From NCBI RefSeq assembly GCF_021026315.1, contig NZ_JAJNCX010000010.1:1-64000 (forward strand): DNA of 64,000 bases, written 5' to 3'. Made by a program: the position numbers and the translations under genes. Position 1 is the stretch's first letter, and every line of letters begins with the position of its first letter. Positions 61,202 through 64,000 of the stretch are shown piece by piece. The notes beneath the pieces are model-generated. The model made no database searches. It was not told the origin of the DNA and saw only the letters and a list, made by a program, of their open reading frames with translations. This DNA comes from Rhizobium sp. C4. GTDB taxonomy: Bacteria; Pseudomonadota; Alphaproteobacteria; Rhizobiales; Rhizobiaceae.

Positions 61202-61798
61202 GGGTTTCGGCTTCACTTTTATTGCAGCAATCGAGTTGCCGCTTTCTCGCATTGGCACGGTCGATTGACAACAGAGACTGTTGGAGCGGCCCAAAACCCG
61301 GCCCCGTTAATCATCCGTTAGCAATTGGCCGCTAATGTGAGAGGTGCAGTCGCCCCAAGGGTGATTCTGTGATGAGCAAGCGTTTCCATCACCTATCCCC
61401 GATAATTCGTGGCATCTGTTGATAAGATGGGAAAAGCAGCCCCGGTCTAGAGCCGACCCGGGAGCCCTGTGGGTAACCGCCGACTTTTCCACATTTGGCA
61501 TTTTTGGGAACCGTTTTCAGACAGATTTTTGGAACTGTGGAGAACCCTCTTCAGTGACTGCGTTATACGGCATTTATCCACAGAGACGGATCACGCCAGA
61601 TTCAGGCCAAGCGTTTCTGAATCCTGTCTGAATCGAAACGTCCCCTCGTTTTCCCAATCCGAGCACGAAATCTTTCACGCCTTTCGTCGCGTCGCTGCGA
61701 TCAGTGGACAAGACCTGCGTCGATTTTAATCCTTGATCCTCACAGACTCTAAGAAATAGAAGCTCTTTAAGAATAGATTTTTTAGATTGGAGAAGAGG
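61202..61798. other. oriC: Predicted chromosome replication origin (oriC)
   Basis: A gene-free segment of about 600 bp between maf and hemE, the place of the origin in Caulobacter and in Sinorhizobium. One perfect DnaA box TTATCCACA lies at 61574-61582. Near matches: TTATCAACA (minus, 61425-61417), TTACCCACA (minus, 61476-61468), TTTTCCACA (61485-61493) and TTCTCCACA (minus, 61544-61536). A CtrA-type box TTAA-N7-TTAG is at 61307-61321. GANTC sites (CcrM methylation) occur at 61363, 61599, 61619, 61630 and 61745. The stretch 61720-61790 is A/T-rich and could be the unwinding element. Confidence 0.85.
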
Positions 61799-62836
61799 GT
61801 GGTTACAGACACGCGCCGTAAGGTGATTGACGTCTTGGAGGGAAAGACCGTCTCTCCTCCCCCCGTCTGGCTCATGCGTCAGGCAGGACGCTATTTGCCC
61901 GAGTACAGGGAAACGCGGGCCAAGGCAGGAAGTTTCCTCGATCTCTGTTACACACCCGATTACGCAGTCGAGGTAACGCTGCAGCCGATCCGACGCTACG
62001 CCTTTGACGCAGCGATCCTGTTCTCCGATATTCTGGTTATCCCTGATGCGATCGGTCGGCATGTTCGCTTTGAAGAAGGAAGCGGGCCGCAGCTTGATCC
62101 CTTGAGCGTTGACGAAATTGATGCCGTGACGAGGACCGAGCTCGGACACAAGCTTGATCCGGTCTACGAGACTGTCAGACGTCTGCGGGCGGAATTGCCG
62201 GCTGAAACCACCCTCCTCGGTTTCTGTGGTGCGCCCTGGACGATCGCAACCTATCTGATCGCCGGTCATGGCACGCCGGACCAGGCGCCGGCCCGGCTGT
62301 TTGCGTACCGCTATCCCGAAGCCTTCGGAAAGCTCCTCGATCATATCGCCGATCTTTCGGCCGAGTATCTGATCCGGCAGATCGACAGTGGAGCGGATGC
62401 CGTGCAGATTTTCGATTCCTGGGCGGGTGTTCTAGGTGAAGCGGAGTTTGAACGCTTTGCTGCGCGTCCGGTGCGCCGGATCATCGACAATGTTCGTGCC
62501 GCACGGCCGGGGGCAAAGATCATCGCCTTTGCGAAAGGCGCTGGCTATCTTCTGAAATCCTACCGCGAAGATACGCGCGCCGATGCGATCGGGCTCGACT
62601 GGTCGGTGCCGCTTTCGTTTGCACGGGAGTTGCAGAAGGAGGGCGCGGTTCAGGGAAATCTCGACCCCATGCGCGTTGTCGCAGGCGGAAGGGCCCTCGA
62701 TGAGGGGATCGATGCGATCCTTCAGGCGCTGGGATCAGGTCCGCTGATTTTCAATCTCGGCCACGGCATCACACCCCAGGCTGATCCGGACAATGTGACG
62801 CGTCTCGTCAATCGGGTCCGCGGAGGTGCAGCTTGA
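61799..62836 (+). CDS. hemE: Uroporphyrinogen decarboxylase
   Basis: 345-residue heme-pathway enzyme removing four carboxyl groups from uroporphyrinogen III. The N-terminal signature [18 protein letters not shown] in residues about 21-38, [12 protein letters not shown] and [12 protein letters not shown] are clear, as is [12 protein letters not shown] near the end. I prefer GTG at 61799 (GGAG at 61789, 6-bp spacing) over TTG at 61787. Marks the edge of the origin. Stop overlaps hemJ. Confidence 0.95.
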   Translation: MVTDTRRKVIDVLEGKTVSPPPVWLMRQAGRYLPEYRETRAKAGSFLDLCYTPDYAVEVTLQPIRRYAFDAAILFSDILVIPDAIGRHVRFEEGSGPQLDPLSVDEIDAVTRTELGHKLDPVYETVRRLRAELPAETTLLGFCGAPWTIATYLIAGHGTPDQAPARLFAYRYPEAFGKLLDHIADLSAEYLIRQIDSGADAVQIFDSWAGVLGEAEFERFAARPVRRIIDNVRAARPGAKIIAFAKGAGYLLKSYREDTRADAIGLDWSVPLSFARELQKEGAVQGNLDPMRVVAGGRALDEGIDAILQALGSGPLIFNLGHGITPQADPDNVTRLVNRVRGGAA

Positions 62837-63369
62837 GCGAGATGAGGAAGCCGTCAGGTCGTGCAGTTGCCTTGCGAGCTGGTGTTGCGCTCGCGGTCTT
62901 TCTGGCCGCGGGGCTTGCCCTCTTCATGGCCGACGAGCAGAACCGCTATCTGTGGGTCAAGGCTTTGCATGTGATTGCCGTGATCTCATGGATGGCCGGC
63001 CTGTTGTACATGCCGCGGCTTTTCATCTACCACCTCGACCATGCGGTCGGCTCCGCGGCTTCGGAAACGTTCAAGGTCATGGAGCGGCGGCTGATGTCGA
63101 TCATCATGACGCCGGCCATGGTGTTGAGCTGGATTTTCGGCCTCTGGATGGCGATCGAGATTTACGGCTTTCACGGCGGATGGCTGCACATGAAGCTTGC
63201 GGCTGTTCTGGCTCTTTCCGCGGCCCATGGCTACATGGCAAAAGCGGTGCGGCGATTCGGGGCGGATGATCGGATCGGCACTGCGCGTCACTGGCGGCTG
63301 ATGAACGAGGTGCCGACGCTTTTGATGATCGTCATCGTTATTCTCGTTATCGTGAAGCCTTTCGCGTGA
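62833..63369 (+). CDS. hemJ: HemJ, protoporphyrinogen IX oxidase
   Basis: 178-residue integral membrane protein of the HemJ family, which oxidises protoporphyrinogen IX to protoporphyrin IX. Four or five hydrophobic helices; conserved [24 protein letters not shown] in two parts carries the heme-ligand His, and [10 protein letters not shown] a second His. Start is TTG at 62833 overlapping the hemE stop (TTGA), with GGAGG at 62822. Clustered with hemE as expected for a heme unit. Confidence 0.92.
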   Translation: MSEMRKPSGRAVALRAGVALAVFLAAGLALFMADEQNRYLWVKALHVIAVISWMAGLLYMPRLFIYHLDHAVGSAASETFKVMERRLMSIIMTPAMVLSWIFGLWMAIEIYGFHGGWLHMKLAAVLALSAAHGYMAKAVRRFGADDRIGTARHWRLMNEVPTLLMIVIVILVIVKPFA

Positions 63370-63526
63370 TTTCTCGCCAATTTCCCCGCGCCCCCTTGCG
63401 GGTGAGGCAGCGAAGCGCTATTTTCCGCGCATCTCTTCCGAGGTGACGGGCTCAGAGCCGGACGAACACGTCTGGCATCCGCATATCGTACCGTCCGGTT
63501 CCCCCCTTTTATACGTGTGGTTTTTC

Positions 63527-64000
63527 ATGGCTGAAATGAAGCTTCAGGAGCTTAAGAACAAGACCCCAACCGATCTGCTCGCCTTTGCAGAGTCGCTGGA
63601 GGTCGAGAACGCAAGCACGATGCGCAAACAGGAATTGATGTTTGCCATCCTGAAGGTTCTGGCCACGCAGGAGGTGGAGATCATCGGCGAAGGCGTCGTG
63701 GAAGTGTTGCAGGATGGCTTCGGCTTCCTCCGCTCTGCGAATGCCAACTACCTGCCGGGGCCGGACGACATCTACATTTCGCCCTCGCAGATCCGCCGCT
63801 TCTCGCTGAAGACCGGCGACACGGTGGAAGGCCCGATCCGTGGTCCGAAGGAAGGCGAACGCTATTTCGCGCTTCTCAAGGTCAACACGATCAATTTTGA
63901 AGACCCGGAGAAGATCCGCCACAAGGTTCACTTCGACAACCTGACTCCGCTTTATCCGAACGAGCGCTTCAAGATGGAGCTGGAGGTTCCGACCTCCAAG
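63527..64000 (+). CDS. rho: Transcription termination factor Rho (N-terminal part, cut by window end)
   Basis: The first 158 residues of Rho. The Rho N-terminal helical domain ([18 protein letters not shown]) covers about 1-47 and the cold-shock-like RNA-binding domain about 50-120, with [20 protein letters not shown] and [14 protein letters not shown] in it. The ATPase domain lies beyond the window. Located 157 bp after hemJ, with no gene in that gap; hemE-hemJ-rho is the usual order next to the rhizobial origin. Confidence 0.95.
   Translation, partial: MAEMKLQELKNKTPTDLLAFAESLEVENASTMRKQELMFAILKVLATQEVEIIGEGVVEVLQDGFGFLRSANANYLPGPDDIYISPSQIRRFSLKTGDTVEGPIRGPKEGERYFALLKVNTINFEDPEKIRHKVHFDNLTPLYPNERFKMELEVPTSK

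Overview
This window is a stretch of chromosome from a member of the Rhizobiaceae (Agrobacterium/Rhizobium/Sinorhizobium relatives). The assignment rests on several linked rhizobial signatures: pckA divergent from chvI-chvG followed by hprK, a mannose-type EIIA and HPr; ahcY next to a DivL whose phospho-acceptor is Tyr; actS-actR; an intracellular PHB depolymerase; and a hemE-proximal replication origin. The genus cannot be fixed from the sequence alone. Coding density is high and codon use looks uniform by eye. I see no insertion sequence, prophage, CRISPR array, rRNA or tRNA gene. This is core genome, not an island.

Layout from left to right. 1-7.2 kb: an ornithine-cyclodeaminase-family protein, HrpB helicase, the ActS/ActR redox two-component pair, MmcB and an L,D-transpeptidase. 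7.2-14.6 kb: malate synthase G, a hydantoinase/oxoprolinase-type protein, a DUF2798 membrane protein, a cytochrome P450 and a DUF1402 lysozyme-fold-like secreted protein. 14.8-22 kb: hslVU diverges from a histidine operon (hisB, H, A, F, E with two small membrane-protein genes inserted) that ends in coaA. 22-25 kb: alkB, arfB and pckA on the minus strand. 25-31 kb: chvI-chvG-hprK-EIIA-HPr, then ahcY behind a strong inverted-repeat operator candidate. 31-43 kb: divL, a TsaE-sugar-kinase fusion, a MurU-like nucleotidyltransferase, addB, addA and trxA. 43-51 kb, minus strand: trpF-trpB-trpA-accD-folC, a YgjP-type metallopeptidase, DUF2852 and phaZ. 51-64 kb: nitroreductase, gyrB, XRE/Smr/mltA/timA, fxsA, secB, dnaQ-coaE-aroE, a parS-like site, maf, a gene-free segment of about 600 bp with the features of a chromosome origin, hemE, hemJ and the start of rho.

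The genes group into recognisable circuits: cell-envelope and acid sensing (ChvG/ChvI) beside a transport-free PTS relay and gluconeogenesis (pckA); cell-cycle control (DivL, the origin, ParB-type sites, gyrB, dnaQ); peptidoglycan turnover and recycling (L,D-transpeptidase, MltA, DUF1402, AmgK/MurU-like genes); and recombinational repair (AddAB).

The observations most worth a second look are the origin architecture with a near-consensus parS about 0.7 kb away and several more TTCACGTGAA palindromes across the window; the TsaE-kinase fusion next to MurU; the loss of three of four zinc-ribbon cysteines in AccD; the operator in front of ahcY; two copies of a 44-bp palindromic repeat with a compensatory base change in the stem; and DUF1402 as a possible divergent lytic transglycosylase. 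I found no clearly new multi-gene system.
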